Shown here: positions 1 through 11,317 of the stretch, piece after piece
Layout of the letters: each line of letters opens with the position of its first letter
How positions within the stretch are numbered: the first letter of the stretch is position 1
NCBI RefSeq assembly: GCF_003323745.1
Contig: NZ_QOIL01000020.1
Coordinates: forward strand, 19,997-83,996
DNA length: 64,000 nucleotides
Reading direction: 5' to 3'
From: Sphaerisporangium album
GTDB lineage: Bacteria; Actinomycetota; Actinomycetes; Streptosporangiales; Streptosporangiaceae
The notes under the pieces: model-generated
Told to the model about the DNA's origin: nothing
The model's database searches: none
Seen by the model: only the letters and a program-made list of their open reading frames with translations
Program-made: the position numbers and the translations under genes

Positions 1-1
1 C

Positions 2-424
2 CAGACGGCGGAAAAGCTCGGACTGCTGGCCCCCGACCCCGATGATCCTTTCGGTTTCCCGCGGATTGACGATGACTACGCCGAAGAGTTGTTCGAACAG
101 CTCTGCGGCATATCGCGCTACGGCAACGCGAAGATGGTGGTGCCCGCTCTCAAACAGCATTTCCGGCACGACCGCATCAAGTTCTTCGTGACCTCGTCGA
201 TCGGGTTCTACCTGGACAACGAGAAGGGCGCGTTCGATCCGGACGACCCGCAGAACCTGGTGCCCACCGCGTGGTCGGCCGCCGGCGAGTCCGGCACCGC
301 GACCTCGCCCGGCAGCGGCTTTCAGATCCGCGGCCCGGTCCATCCGATCAACGTGATGGAGCCGATGGTCTGGCTCGGCCGGCGGATCTCCGCCGAGCGC
401 CCTGAGGGGAAGGCGGGAGGGTGA
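2..424 (+). CDS. C-terminal fragment of a probable TRAFAC-class GTPase (5' end outside window)
   Basis: The reading frame is open from the first bases of the window to a TGA at 422-424, so about 140 C-terminal residues are visible and the true start lies upstream. No Walker A motif is in view. The segment FFVTSSIGFYL resembles the G5 strand-loop of GTPases (S-A/S-x-G), and the tail PINVMEPMVWLGRRI resembles the hydrophobic C-terminal helix of the double-GTPase (DO-GTPase) families found in bacterial NTPase-based conflict systems. That assignment is by memory of the family and remains moderate. The last codon and stop overlap the GTG of the next gene (GTGA), so the two are translationally coupled and probably act together. 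Confidence 0.45.
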   Translation, partial: QTAEKLGLLAPDPDDPFGFPRIDDDYAEELFEQLCGISRYGNAKMVVPALKQHFRHDRIKFFVTSSIGFYLDNEKGAFDPDDPQNLVPTAWSAAGESGTATSPGSGFQIRGPVHPINVMEPMVWLGRRISAERPEGKAGG

Positions 425-2277
425 GCCGCGAGGTGAAGGTCACCGCCGAGTGGGCGCTGTGGGGGAAGCGTCCCGGCACCGACGACGATTACAGCGTGCT
501 GGACTGCAGCCGGGGGCCGTTCACCCGCGAGGACTTCCAGGAGATCCTCACCAAGTGGTCGCCCGGCACCCTGCCGAACCTGCCCCAGGTGACGATCAGC
601 TGGGTGTACGGGCGCGGCGACGTGCCGTACGTCGGCCTGGCCGTCCAGTCGTGGTCGGGCGAGCGCGACGGCTTCGGGCGGCCGATCGCCGTCACCGGCT
701 ACTTCTGCGTGCCCTACGCCCAGCTGGCCGCAGGGCCGGTCTCCTACCAGGCGCTGTACGAGGTCCTCGCCGCCCACCGCCTGCCGGTGGACGGGCCGCT
801 CATCGTGAGCGTCCCGGCGTCGGAGCCGCACCGCCTCGCGGACACCGCCGACGACACGGCCATGGCGGCGGCCGCGCTCCTGCTCGCCGACGCGCAGGTC
901 TGCGTGACCGGTGGCGGCCACCTGCCCATGACCGAGCGCCTGCGGTATCTGGACACGGTGGCCGCGCTGCTCCCCTACGGCCTCCGGACCCGGTTGACCG
1001 CATCCACGTGGACCGACAGCTCGGCGACGCACCAGATCAAGCTCTCCTTCGCCAAGCGCCCGCGCGAAGGGGCCTCCACCCTGACCCTGGGCGGTGGGGC
1101 GGAGGGATTCAGCACCTGGTCCGACGTCTCCCGCTATTTCTACGACGTGCTGACCCGCCGGGCCCCCGGCGAGCTGGCCGAGGCCTTCGCCCAGGCGACC
1201 GACCCGCTGACGTTCAAGGAGGCGCCGAGGCAGGCGCTGGCCGCGCTGGGCGACTCCGGGCACAGGCCCGTCCACGGCTCCTCGCCGCTGCCCGTCTTCT
1301 ACAGCGGCCTGAACCGCTGCGGCGAGCTTCTGGAACAGGGGGAGTACGCCGAGCTCGACGACCAGGTGGCGGAGCTGGCACGGTTGCTGCGCTCCCAGGC
1401 GCCGAGCGCGCACGAACGCGAGCACTACCGTGACATCGTCGAGTCGCGGCTGCTGCCCCGGCTGGACGCCGTCCCCCGGGCCGGCCTCAGGGACGCGGTC
1501 TACGACCTGGCCCTGCCTCTCGGGTACGGCCGGCTTCTGACGATCAACATCATGGAGCGGGTCCTGTCGATCACCGGAGGGGGACCTCCGGTGTACACGG
1601 CCATGGCGCGCATGAAGACGATGGAGCCGCAGGCCGCGCTGCTGCTGGCCATGCGCGTCCAGGATCCCGACAGGTCGCGTCTCCTCGCGGCGATACAGAC
1701 GCCCGATCTCGTCAGGTTCGCCGCCGCCGAGGCGTGCGACCCGCCGGTCGTCCGGTTCATCCATGCCGAGCTGGTCGGCCGCGGCGGCGAGGGCGGCGAC
1801 GACCCCGAGATCGCGCCCGCGCTGAGCGCGCACGCCTACCTCGCTCCCGCGATCGCGAGGCTGCACCGCGACGACCACGCGGCCCAGAGCGCCGCGCTCC
1901 GGGCGCTGCTCGTGGCCGCCTACGGGCCGTCCCTCGACCACGCCCAGGTCCAGGAGGTCCTCGGCAGCGTGCTGCCCCCGGAGTGGCGGCCGGTGGTCTC
2001 GGCCGCCACCTCGCTGTACGGACATGCGGCGCCGGCCCGGGAACACGCCGCGCCGGACGCGCGGAACTGGCCGAACTCCCCCGGATCACCCCCCGGCGCG
2101 ATGCTGGAGGCGCTCTCCGGCGGCCCGTCCACGCGGCGGTACGAGAGGGACGAGGCCCGCCATCCGTGGTGGCGCCGCGTCTCCCTGTCCAACGGGATCT
2201 TGTTCGTCTGGTTCACGCTGGTGATCACCCTCTGCGTCATCGGTGTGTCCATGCTCGTGGGCTTCCTGAACCGCTAG
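421..2277 (+). CDS. GTPase-associated protein 1 (GAP1)-like protein, copy A, with C-terminal membrane anchor
   Basis: A 618-residue protein with no enzyme motif I recognise. The N-terminus (TAEWALWGKRPGTDDDYSVL) and a central segment, LLPYGLRTRLTASTWTDS (about residues 180-200), are shared with the next gene, so the two are paralogues. The central motif recalls the GAP1 middle domain of GTPase-centred conflict systems. The last 30 residues contain a clear hydrophobic helix (NGILFVWFTLVITLCVIGVSM), predicting a tail-anchored membrane protein; copy B lacks it. The GTG start overlaps the preceding stop; a purine-rich GAGGGGAAGG lies 7 nt upstream. A GTG 12 nt further in (position 433) would match the start of copy B better and is an alternative. 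Confidence 0.5.
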   Translation: MSREVKVTAEWALWGKRPGTDDDYSVLDCSRGPFTREDFQEILTKWSPGTLPNLPQVTISWVYGRGDVPYVGLAVQSWSGERDGFGRPIAVTGYFCVPYAQLAAGPVSYQALYEVLAAHRLPVDGPLIVSVPASEPHRLADTADDTAMAAAALLLADAQVCVTGGGHLPMTERLRYLDTVAALLPYGLRTRLTASTWTDSSATHQIKLSFAKRPREGASTLTLGGGAEGFSTWSDVSRYFYDVLTRRAPGELAEAFAQATDPLTFKEAPRQALAALGDSGHRPVHGSSPLPVFYSGLNRCGELLEQGEYAELDDQVAELARLLRSQAPSAHEREHYRDIVESRLLPRLDAVPRAGLRDAVYDLALPLGYGRLLTINIMERVLSITGGGPPVYTAMARMKTMEPQAALLLAMRVQDPDRSRLLAAIQTPDLVRFAAAEACDPPVVRFIHAELVGRGGEGGDDPEIAPALSAHAYLAPAIARLHRDDHAAQSAALRALLVAAYGPSLDHAQVQEVLGSVLPPEWRPVVSAATSLYGHAAPAREHAAPDARNWPNSPGSPPGAMLEALSGGPSTRRYERDEARHPWWRRVSLSNGILFVWFTLVITLCVIGVSMLVGFLNR

Positions 2278-2302
2278 CCCTCGCGACCGATGAGGACGGC
2301 CG

Positions 2303-4072
2303 ATGGTACGAATCACCGCCGAGTGGGCGCTGTGGGGGAAACGTGCGGGAACCGCGGACGGCGACGACGTCCTGGCGTGCAGCGACGGGCAGTTCGACCG
2401 GGAGGACTTCGGCGAGATCATCGCCCGGTACACCCCCGGCGCCCCCGCCAACCTGCCCCGCGTGACGATCAGCTGGGTCAACGGGCACGGCGACACCCCC
2501 CACGTCGGCATGGCGGTCCAGGAGTGGTCCGCCGAGCGTGACGGCATGGGCCGCGACATCGCCCTCACGCGGTACTTCTGCCTGCCCTACGCCCAGCTCG
2601 CCCGGGGCCCGGTGGCCTACGAGGCGCTCTACCGGGCGCTCGGCCACCGCACGCCGCCGGCCGCGGGCCTGCTGACCGCGGACGTGGCGGCGCTGGACGT
2701 GGAGGAGGCCACCGGCCGGGCCGACCAGACCGCCATGGGCGCGGCGGCGCTGCTGCTCACCGGGGACCCGGTGTGCGTGGTGAACGCCGAGGGCGTGCCC
2801 ATGCCGGCGCGGCTGCGTTTCCTCGACACGGTGGCGGCCCTGCTCCCCTACGGCCTCAGGAGCAGGCTCACGCTCTCGACGTGGACCGACAGCGCCTCAC
2901 GCCACCGCATCAAGCTGTCGTTCGCCCGGCACGCCCCCGAGGGCGCGCACGTGATCGGGTGGGGGGAGCCCGCACGGGTCGCCCAAGCGCCGGAGACCGT
3001 CCGGCGCTACCACGACCTGCTGGCCGACCATCCCCGCCTCGGCGACCTGGTCGCGCGGTTCGCCCGCGACACCGCACCGCGGTCGCTGAGGTCACCGGAC
3101 ATCGCCGAGCTCGACGACCCGCCCTCGGGCGGTGGGTCCGGATCCGCTCCGCCGCAGACCCTGGGCGGGCTCCTGCTCGCCTGCGCCGACGGCATAGACG
3201 AGGGGGACACCCGGCGCGTGGCCCGGTGCGTGTCGCGGCTCGGCTCCCTGCCGCGCACCGGGGACGCCGCCGAGCGCGACGTCCTGCGCCAGATCGTCCG
3301 CGACCGCCGGATCCTGGTGACGGCGCGGTCCCTGGACCCGGCGTTGGAGGAACGCCTGTACCCGGTGGTGCTGGACCTGGCCTACGGCCCCGAGCCGACC
3401 GTGGAGGACTTCGAGGACCTGCGCGGGAACGCCGACCACTGGCTGTCGCCGGGGCTGGCCACGGCCCTGTCCAGGATGGCCGTGACCGATCCGGCGGTCA
3501 CGCTACGGCTGGCCGCGTACCTGCCGCCCGGCGGGCTCGCGAAGGTCCTCGCTCCTCTGCCGACCGGCGACCTGGTCGCGGCGGCGGTGCGGGAGCCGCT
3601 GGACCGGCAGGCGCTGAACGTCATGTGCGCCGAGCTGAGCGTGCGGGGGGACGATCCGGCCGGACGGCCTGCCGTCCACGCGGCGCTGCGCCGCCACGGG
3701 TACGCCGTCGCGGCGGTCCACTGGCTGCATCCCGGCGACCCCGAGGGCCAGATCCGCCGGTTCCACGGCCTGCTGGCCGCCGCTCACGGCCCGGTGGTGG
3801 AGGCCCGCGTGGTGGCCGAGGACTTCCCCGCACAGCCCGACCCGGCGTACCTGCCGCTGCTGGCCGCGCTGGCGGCGCTGTGCTCGCCGGACGCCCGCAG
3901 GGAGCTCACCGAGAGCGTCCTCGCCGGCATGCTGCGGCGGGCCGGCATCAGCGAGGAGACCGTCGGCCGGGCCCTGTCGGGCACGCCGCGGGGAGGCGAA
4001 GAGGCGCCCGCCGCCCCCGCGGGCAACGGCCGCCGCTTCGGCCTGCTCGATCGCCGCCGCTCCCAGGCGTGA
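2303..4072 (+). CDS. GAP1-like protein, copy B (soluble paralogue)
   Basis: A 589-residue paralogue of the gene just upstream: MVRITAEWALWGKRAG aligns with the start of copy A, and LLPYGLRSRLTLSTWTDS with its centre, followed by an equivalent helical C-terminal half. It ends in a short basic tail (GLLDRRRSQA) and has no transmembrane helix. The ATG has a GAGGA about 8 nt upstream. The 25 nt gap to copy A suggests one transcript GTPase-A-B. By context it would be a partner or regulator of the GTPase; no catalytic residues can be proposed. The family label comes from sequence resemblance to GAP1 N- and M-type domains and could be wrong; paralogy of the two copies is certain. Confidence 0.5.
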   Translation: MVRITAEWALWGKRAGTADGDDVLACSDGQFDREDFGEIIARYTPGAPANLPRVTISWVNGHGDTPHVGMAVQEWSAERDGMGRDIALTRYFCLPYAQLARGPVAYEALYRALGHRTPPAAGLLTADVAALDVEEATGRADQTAMGAAALLLTGDPVCVVNAEGVPMPARLRFLDTVAALLPYGLRSRLTLSTWTDSASRHRIKLSFARHAPEGAHVIGWGEPARVAQAPETVRRYHDLLADHPRLGDLVARFARDTAPRSLRSPDIAELDDPPSGGGSGSAPPQTLGGLLLACADGIDEGDTRRVARCVSRLGSLPRTGDAAERDVLRQIVRDRRILVTARSLDPALEERLYPVVLDLAYGPEPTVEDFEDLRGNADHWLSPGLATALSRMAVTDPAVTLRLAAYLPPGGLAKVLAPLPTGDLVAAAVREPLDRQALNVMCAELSVRGDDPAGRPAVHAALRRHGYAVAAVHWLHPGDPEGQIRRFHGLLAAAHGPVVEARVVAEDFPAQPDPAYLPLLAALAALCSPDARRELTESVLAGMLRRAGISEETVGRALSGTPRGGEEAPAAPAGNGRRFGLLDRRRSQA

Positions 4073-4139
4073 CCTGGCGTCCGCCGCCGCGGGACGAGCC
4101 GAACGGGGCACTTCTTCCGGGTCAGTATCACATCGGCCA

Positions 4140-4168
4140 TTGATCCGATGTGGGGGCGAGCGTATGTT
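4140..4168 (+). promoter_or_regulatory. Candidate vegetative promoter of the penicillin acylase gene
   Basis: TTGATC (4140-4145), a 17 nt spacer and TATGTT (4163-4168) match a housekeeping sigma -35/-10 pair reasonably well. Transcription would begin near 4175, leaving a leader of about 45 nt before the ATG at 4220. Confidence 0.5.
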
Positions 4169-4219
4169 CCTCCCAAGTTCCGTAATTCGAGTACGCCTCA
4201 TGTTCTGGGGGTCCTCAAC

Positions 4220-7200
4220 ATGCACGCTCGTCTCCGGCGGACGATCACGGCGGCCTCGGCGCTGGCGATCATCGCGCTGGCATCCCCCGTCGTGCCCGTG
4301 TCGGCGGCCGTCTACACCGCCGACGACTACTGCCTCGGCCAATGCGCGGACGTCCTGCCCCCCGGTGAGAACGGCAACGCCACGCTGGTCGAGATCCTCG
4401 CCAACCAGGCGTTCGGCACCATGCCGAGCCACAGCGGCGACCAGCTCGGCAAGTACGCCGGCCTCATCGGCGGGTACACCGGGCTGACCGACGACCAGAT
4501 CGCGAGGTTCTTCAACGACTCCTCCTTCGGCGTGCCCGCCGGGCAGGTGGAGAGCACGGTCAGCCCGCGGCCGGACGTGACCATCGTCCGGGACAAGGCG
4601 ACCGGCGTCCCCCACATCACCGGCACCACCCGCGAGGGAACGATGTTCGGCGCCGGGTACGCGGGCGCGCAGGACCGGCTCTGGCTCATGGACCTGATGC
4701 GGCACGTCGGCCGGGGCGAGCTGACGCCGTTCGCGGGCGGCGCGCCGGGCAACCGCGCGCTGGAACAGAGCGTCTGGCGCAACTCGCCCTACACCGAGGC
4801 CGACCTTCAGCGGCAGATCACCCGGCTCAGGGACTCCGGCCCGCGCGGCGCCCAGCTGTACGCCGACGTCGAGAACTACATCGCCGGGATCAACGCCTAC
4901 ATCGGCCACTGCATGGCGAACCGCGACTGCCCCGGCGAGTACGTGCTCACCGGCCACCTCGACGCGATCACCAACGCGGGCGGTCCGCAGGCCTTCACCA
5001 TGACCGACCTGATCGCGGTCTCCGGGGTGATCGGCGGGCTGTTCGGCGGGGGCGGCGGGGCGGAGATGCAGTCCGCGCTGGCCCGCGTCGCCGCGCGCGC
5101 CCGGTACGGAACCGCGGCCGGCGACCAGGCGTGGGCGGCATTCCGCTCGCAGAACGACCCCGAGGCGACGCTGACCCTGCACAACGGCCAGAGCTTCCCC
5201 TCCGGCGGCGCGCCGCCCGGCGCCACCGGCGTCGTGCTCCCGGACGCCGCCACCACCGCGCCCGTCGACGTCACCGAGAACGAGTCGGGCTCGGCCACGG
5301 CCCCCGTCCCGGCCGCCGCCCGCGCCAAGGGCGTGCTGGACGGGCTCACCGTGGACAACTCCCACCCCGGCATGTCCAACGCCGTGGTCGTGTCGGCCGC
5401 CGAGTCCGCCACCGGGCACCCCATCGCCGTGTTCGGCCCGCAGACCGGCTACTTCGCCCCGCAGCTCGTCATGCTCCAAGAGCTGACCGGGCCCGGCATC
5501 AAGGCGCGCGGCGCCGCGTTCGCCGGGCTCAACCTGTACGTGCTGCTCGGCCGGGGCACCGACTACGCCTGGAGCGCGACCTCCAGCGGGCAGGACATCA
5601 CCGACACCTACGCCCTGGAGCTCTGCGAGCCCGGCGGCGGCCCGGCGACCACGTCGTCCGACCACTACATGTACCGCGGCGCCTGCACGGCCATGGAGAC
5701 GCTGAAGAAGACCAACGCGTGGAAGCCCAACACCGCCGACTCCACCGCCGCGGGCTCCTACGACCTGGTGATCAAGCGGACCAAGTACGGCCTGGTGACC
5801 TGGCGCGGCACCGTGAACGGCAGGCCCACCGCCTTCGCCACGCTGCGCTCGACCTACCAGCACGAGGCCGACTCCGCCGTCGGGTTCCAGATGTTCAACG
5901 AGCCCGCCCAGATGGGCGACGCCGCGGCCTTCACGAACTCGGCGTCCAAGATCGGCTTCGCGTTCAACTGGTTCTTCGTGAACTCCTCCGACGCGGCGTA
6001 CTACATGTCCGGCAACACCCCGGTCAGGCCGGCGGTCTCCGACCCGAACCTGCCGATGACCGCGGACGCCGCGCACGAGTGGGCGGGATTCGACCCGGCC
6101 ACCAACACCGCCACCTACACCGCGCCCGCCACCCATCCCCAGACGGCGAGCCAGGACTACCTGGTGAGCTGGAACAACAAGCAGGCCAAGGACTACGGCG
6201 CCGCCGACGGCAACTTCAGCTTCGGCACCGTCCACCGGGTGGACCTTCTGGACGTCCCGGTCAAGGCCGCGCTCGCCGGGGCCGGCAAGCTCGACCGGGC
6301 CGGCACCGTGAAGATCATGGCCGACGCCGCCGTGACCGACCTGCGCGGCAAGGAGGTCCTCCCGCACCTGCTGCGCGTGCTCAACAGCTCGCCGGTGACC
6401 GACCCGGCGCTCTCCTCCGCGGTGTCCAGGCTGTCGGCGTGGGCCTCCGCCGGCGCCAGGCGGCTGGAGACCACGCCCGGGAGCAAGGTCTACGCGCACG
6501 CCGACGCCATCCGGGCCTTCGACGCCTGGTGGCCCAGGCTCGTCCAGGCCGAGTTCAAGCCCGGCCTCGGCGACGCGCTGTACCAGTCGCTGGTCAACGC
6601 GCTGCAGGTCAACGAGTCGCCGTCCGGGCACCAGCAGGGCGACGTCTCCAGCTTCCCCACCTCGGCCAACGAGGCACAGACCCACAAGGGGTCGGCGTTC
6701 CAGTACGGCTGGTGGGGTTACGTCAGCAAGGACGTCAGGGCCGTGCTCGGCGACCCGGTGGCCGGGCCGCTGCCCCAGAAGTACTGCGGCGGCGGCACGG
6801 TCGCGGGCTGTCGCACCGTGCTGCTGAACAGCCTGTCTGCGGCGCTCGCCGAACCCGCCGCCACGACCTACCCGGCCGACGACGCGTGCGCGGCGGGCGA
6901 CCAGTGGTGCGCGGACGCCGTCCGGCACTCGCCGCTCGGCGGGATCAAGCAGTCGCTGATCTCCTGGCAGAACCGGCCGACCTACCAGCAGGTCGTCTCG
7001 TTCCCCGCCCACCGGGGCGACGCGATCGCCAACCTGGCGGCCGGAGGGAGCGCCAAGGCGTCCAGCACGCAGGTGATCCCCTACTATCCGGCCCGCGACG
7101 CCGTGGACGGCGACCCGACGACCCGCTGGGCGAGCGCCTCCAGCGACGACCAGTACCTGCAGGTCGACCTCGGCTCCGCCAAGACCGTGGCCCGGGTCGT

Positions 7201-7417
7201 GCTGCGGTGGGAGGCCGCCTACGGGGCGGCGTACGCGGTCCAGACCTCGGCCGACGGGTCGTCCTGGACCACCGTCGCCTCCACCACCACCGGCGACGGC
7301 GGCGTGGACAACGTCACCTTCGCCCCGGCGACGGCCCGCTACGTCCGCATGAAGGGCGTCACGCGCGGCACGACGTACGGGTACTCGCTGTACGAGATGG
7401 AGGTGTACCCACGCTGA
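4220..7417 (+). CDS. Secreted penicillin-acylase-family N-terminal nucleophile hydrolase with C-terminal F5/8 type C domain
   Basis: The 1065-residue precursor starts at an ATG preceded by TGGGGGT. MHARLRRTITAASALAII followed by VPVSAA is a Sec signal peptide, so the enzyme is exported. The penicillin acylase fold follows: an alpha-chain segment with VIVRDKATGVPHITGTT, a spacer, then the motif PGMSNAVVV, where Ser386 (codon 5375-5377) is the predicted nucleophile exposed by autoproteolysis. The family deacylates beta-lactams, acyl-homoserine lactones or cyclic lipopeptides; the substrate here cannot be told. The last 125 residues (from LAAGGSAKASST, with AVDGDPTTRWAS and YVRM) form a discoidin/F5-8C carbohydrate-binding domain. 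It stands alone between the GAP1 locus and convergent pheT. Confidence 0.88.
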   Translation: MHARLRRTITAASALAIIALASPVVPVSAAVYTADDYCLGQCADVLPPGENGNATLVEILANQAFGTMPSHSGDQLGKYAGLIGGYTGLTDDQIARFFNDSSFGVPAGQVESTVSPRPDVTIVRDKATGVPHITGTTREGTMFGAGYAGAQDRLWLMDLMRHVGRGELTPFAGGAPGNRALEQSVWRNSPYTEADLQRQITRLRDSGPRGAQLYADVENYIAGINAYIGHCMANRDCPGEYVLTGHLDAITNAGGPQAFTMTDLIAVSGVIGGLFGGGGGAEMQSALARVAARARYGTAAGDQAWAAFRSQNDPEATLTLHNGQSFPSGGAPPGATGVVLPDAATTAPVDVTENESGSATAPVPAAARAKGVLDGLTVDNSHPGMSNAVVVSAAESATGHPIAVFGPQTGYFAPQLVMLQELTGPGIKARGAAFAGLNLYVLLGRGTDYAWSATSSGQDITDTYALELCEPGGGPATTSSDHYMYRGACTAMETLKKTNAWKPNTADSTAAGSYDLVIKRTKYGLVTWRGTVNGRPTAFATLRSTYQHEADSAVGFQMFNEPAQMGDAAAFTNSASKIGFAFNWFFVNSSDAAYYMSGNTPVRPAVSDPNLPMTADAAHEWAGFDPATNTATYTAPATHPQTASQDYLVSWNNKQAKDYGAADGNFSFGTVHRVDLLDVPVKAALAGAGKLDRAGTVKIMADAAVTDLRGKEVLPHLLRVLNSSPVTDPALSSAVSRLSAWASAGARRLETTPGSKVYAHADAIRAFDAWWPRLVQAEFKPGLGDALYQSLVNALQVNESPSGHQQGDVSSFPTSANEAQTHKGSAFQYGWWGYVSKDVRAVLGDPVAGPLPQKYCGGGTVAGCRTVLLNSLSAALAEPAATTYPADDACAAGDQWCADAVRHSPLGGIKQSLISWQNRPTYQQVVSFPAHRGDAIANLAAGGSAKASSTQVIPYYPARDAVDGDPTTRWASASSDDQYLQVDLGSAKTVARVVLRWEAAYGAAYAVQTSADGSSWTTVASTTTGDGGVDNVTFAPATARYVRMKGVTRGTTYGYSLYEMEVYPR

Positions 7418-7433
7418 CGGCGCCATGACAGAA

Positions 7434-7461
7434 GGGGGTGGCGGATCCTCCCGCCACCCCC
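7434..7461. terminator. Bidirectional terminator between the acylase gene and pheT
   Basis: A perfect 11-bp inverted repeat, GGGGGTGGCGG and its complement, with a 6-nt loop, lies between the two convergent stop codons. There is no marked T-tract, which is usual in actinomycetes. Confidence 0.7.
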
Positions 7462-7491
7462 TCGGCCGCCCCCATGGCGGCGGTGGATCCG

Positions 7492-10034
7492 TCAGGCGCC
7501 GCGGAGCCGGGCCCCGGTGCGCTCGGACGCCAGGGCCACGGCCGCGTCGCGGGCCGCGGTGGTCTCCTCGACGGTCAGCGTGCGGTCGGCGGCGCGGAAG
7601 CGCAGGGTGTAGGCCAGGGACTTGTTGCCCTCGCCGGCCTGCGCGCCGGTGTAGACGTCGAACAGCCGGATCGACTCCAGCAGCTCGCCCGCCCCCTCCC
7701 TCAGCGCCGCCTCGACGTCGGCGACCCGCACGTCCGCCGGGACGATGAGCGCGACGTCCTGGGTGGCGACCGGGTACGCCGACACCGGCACCGCCTGCAC
7801 GGGGCCGGGCAGCGCGTCCTCAAGGACGCTGAGCTCCAGCTCCATGGCGCAGGTGCGCGGCGGCAGGCCATAGGCCTCGACCACGCGCGGGTGCAGCTCG
7901 CCGGCGTGGCCGACCAGCGTCTCGCCGAGGTGCAGGGCGGCGCACCGGCCGGGGTGCCAGGGCGCGTGGCGGTCGGCGCTGATCGACAGCTCGACGCCGG
8001 CCTCGCGGGCCACCGTGCGGGCCGCCTCGACGGCGTCCGCCCAGGAGGCCTGGCGGCCCTGCCCCCACCAGCCGGACCGGTCCCGCTCGCCGGCCAGCAC
8101 GACGGCGAGCCGCAGCGGCTGCCGGGGAAGGGCCGCGGTGATCGTCGCCAGTTCCTCCTCGGCCGGCCTGCGTTCGACACCCAGCACCGGCGCCTTCTCG
8201 GGGGCGCCGGGCTCGGGACGGTAGACCAGGCCCGTCTCGAACAGCGCGACGTCGCCGAAGCCGCGGCCGACGTTGCGGACCAGGGTCTTGAGCAGCCCCG
8301 GCAGCAGCGTGGTGCGCATCAGCGGCTCGTCCTCGCTGAGCGGGTTGGCCAGGCGGGTCGCCCGGCGCCGCGCGTCGTCGGCCGCGAGCTGCAGGTCGTC
8401 CAGGTCGCGCACGCCCAGGAACGGGTAGGCCAGCGTCTCGACGTACCCCGCCGCGGCGAGCGCGCGGCCCACACGGCGGCGCAGGCGCTGCGCCTCGGTC
8501 AAACCGGCGCCCGCGGGAGCGGCGGGCAGCACCGAGGGCAGCTTCTCGTAGCCCTCCAGCCGGATGACCTCCTCGGCGAGGTCGTTGGGGTCGGTCAGGT
8601 CAGGACGCCACGACGGCGGCGTCACCGTCAGCAGCCCCACGGCCCCGCTCGGCCCGTCCAGGACGTCGGCCGGGTAGGACGCGCCCTCGGAGCCCTCCCG
8701 CCCGTCGGCGTCGACCGGGCCGGTGACCGTGCAGCCGACCTGCTCCAGGCGGCGCACCACCGTCTCACGGCCGTAGGTCACGCCCGCGACCCGGTCGGGA
8801 TGGTCGGCCGGGATGGTGATCGTCGCGGGCTCGACGTCGATCGAGACGTCGGTGACCCCGGCGTCCGCCGCGCCTCCGCCGAACGCGACCAGCAGCTGCA
8901 CCGCGCGCCACGAGGCGTACAGCGGCAGCTCGCGGTCGACGCCGCGCTCGAAGCGGCGCGACGCCTCGCTGATCAGGTTGTGGCGGCGGGACATGCGGGC
9001 GACGCCGCTGGCCGAGAAGTGGGCGGCCTCGATCACCAGGTCGCTCGACGCGTCGGAGATCTCCGTCTCCAGGCCGCCCATCGTGCCGGCCATCGAGATC
9101 GCCCCGGACTCGTCGGTGATGAGGATGTCCTCGGGGTTGAGCTCGCGCACGACGTGGTCGAGCGTCTCCAGCGTCTCGCCCGGCTCGGCCCTGCGCACGG
9201 TGATCGGGCCGGTCAGGCGGGAGCGGTCGAAGGCGTGCAGCGGCTGGCCGAGCTCCAGCATGACGTAGTTGGTGACGTCGACGGCCAGCGAGACCGGACG
9301 CATGCCCGCGCGCACCAGGCGCACCTGCATCCACATCGGCGTCTCGGCGGAGGGGTCGAACCCCGAGACCGCGCGTAGCACGAACCGGTCGCACGCCGAG
9401 GGGTCGGCGATGGAGGCCGGGTGGGACTCCTCGGTGAAGGCGGGCGGCTCGACGTCGGCCGGGTCGCGCCAGGGCACGCCGAAGGCGGCGGCGGCCTCCC
9501 GGGCCACGCCCCGGATCGACAGGGCGTACCCCCGGTCCGGGGTGACCTCCAGCTCGATGACGTCGTCACGCAGGCCGAGCAGCTCGACCACGTCGGCGCC
9601 GAGGTGGGTGCCCGCGGGCAGGATCAGGATGCCGTCGTGGTCGTCGCCGACGCCCAGCTCGCGGGCCGAGCAGATCATGCCGTCGGACACGTGGCCGTAG
9701 GTCTTGCGGGAGCCGACCTCGAACCCGCCCGGCAGCACGGCGCCGGGCAGCGCCACCGCGACCCGGTCGCCGACCGCGAAGTTGGTGGCGCCGCAGATCA
9801 CCCAGCGCGGCGCGGCCTCGCCGACCTCCACCGAGCAGTAGCGGATCGGCTTCTTGAAGCCGGTGAGCTCCTCGATGGACAGCACCTCGCCGACCACGAC
9901 GTTCTTGATGTCGTAGCCGACCGATTCGATCGACTCAAGCTTGAGGCCCGCCGCGGTCAGCTTGTCGGCGACCTCGTGGGCGGTGACGGCGGGCAGGTCG
10001 ACGTACTCCCGCAGCCAGGAAAGCGGGAACCTCA

Positions 10035-10035
<1 letters not shown>
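7492..10035 (-). CDS. pheT: Phenylalanine-tRNA ligase, beta subunit
   Basis: The 847-residue beta chain of the cytoplasmic alpha2beta2 PheRS, which charges tRNA-Phe. It begins [15 protein letters not shown], typical of PheT. An EMAP-like tRNA-binding domain covers about residues 40-150 ([21 protein letters not shown]), followed by B3/B4 editing and B5 DNA-binding-like domains, the catalytic-core-like domain, and a C-terminal FDX-ACB anticodon-binding domain ([16 protein letters not shown] to the end). Length is normal for the family. Its ATG overlaps the pheS stop by one base (TGATG), so alpha and beta subunits are made from one coupled transcript. Confidence 0.98.
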
Positions 10036-11276
<1,241 letters not shown>

Positions 11277-11317
11277 TCACGGCGTGGTCAGGCCCACCGG
11301 CCGCTCCTCGCGACGCC

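Noticed and set aside
3503-7426. Very long open frame on the minus strand opposite GAP1-like copy B and the penicillin acylase
   Set aside because: It is an antisense shadow typical of very high GC; it has low-complexity Arg/Gly/Val composition, no domain, and the opposite strand encodes recognisable proteins.
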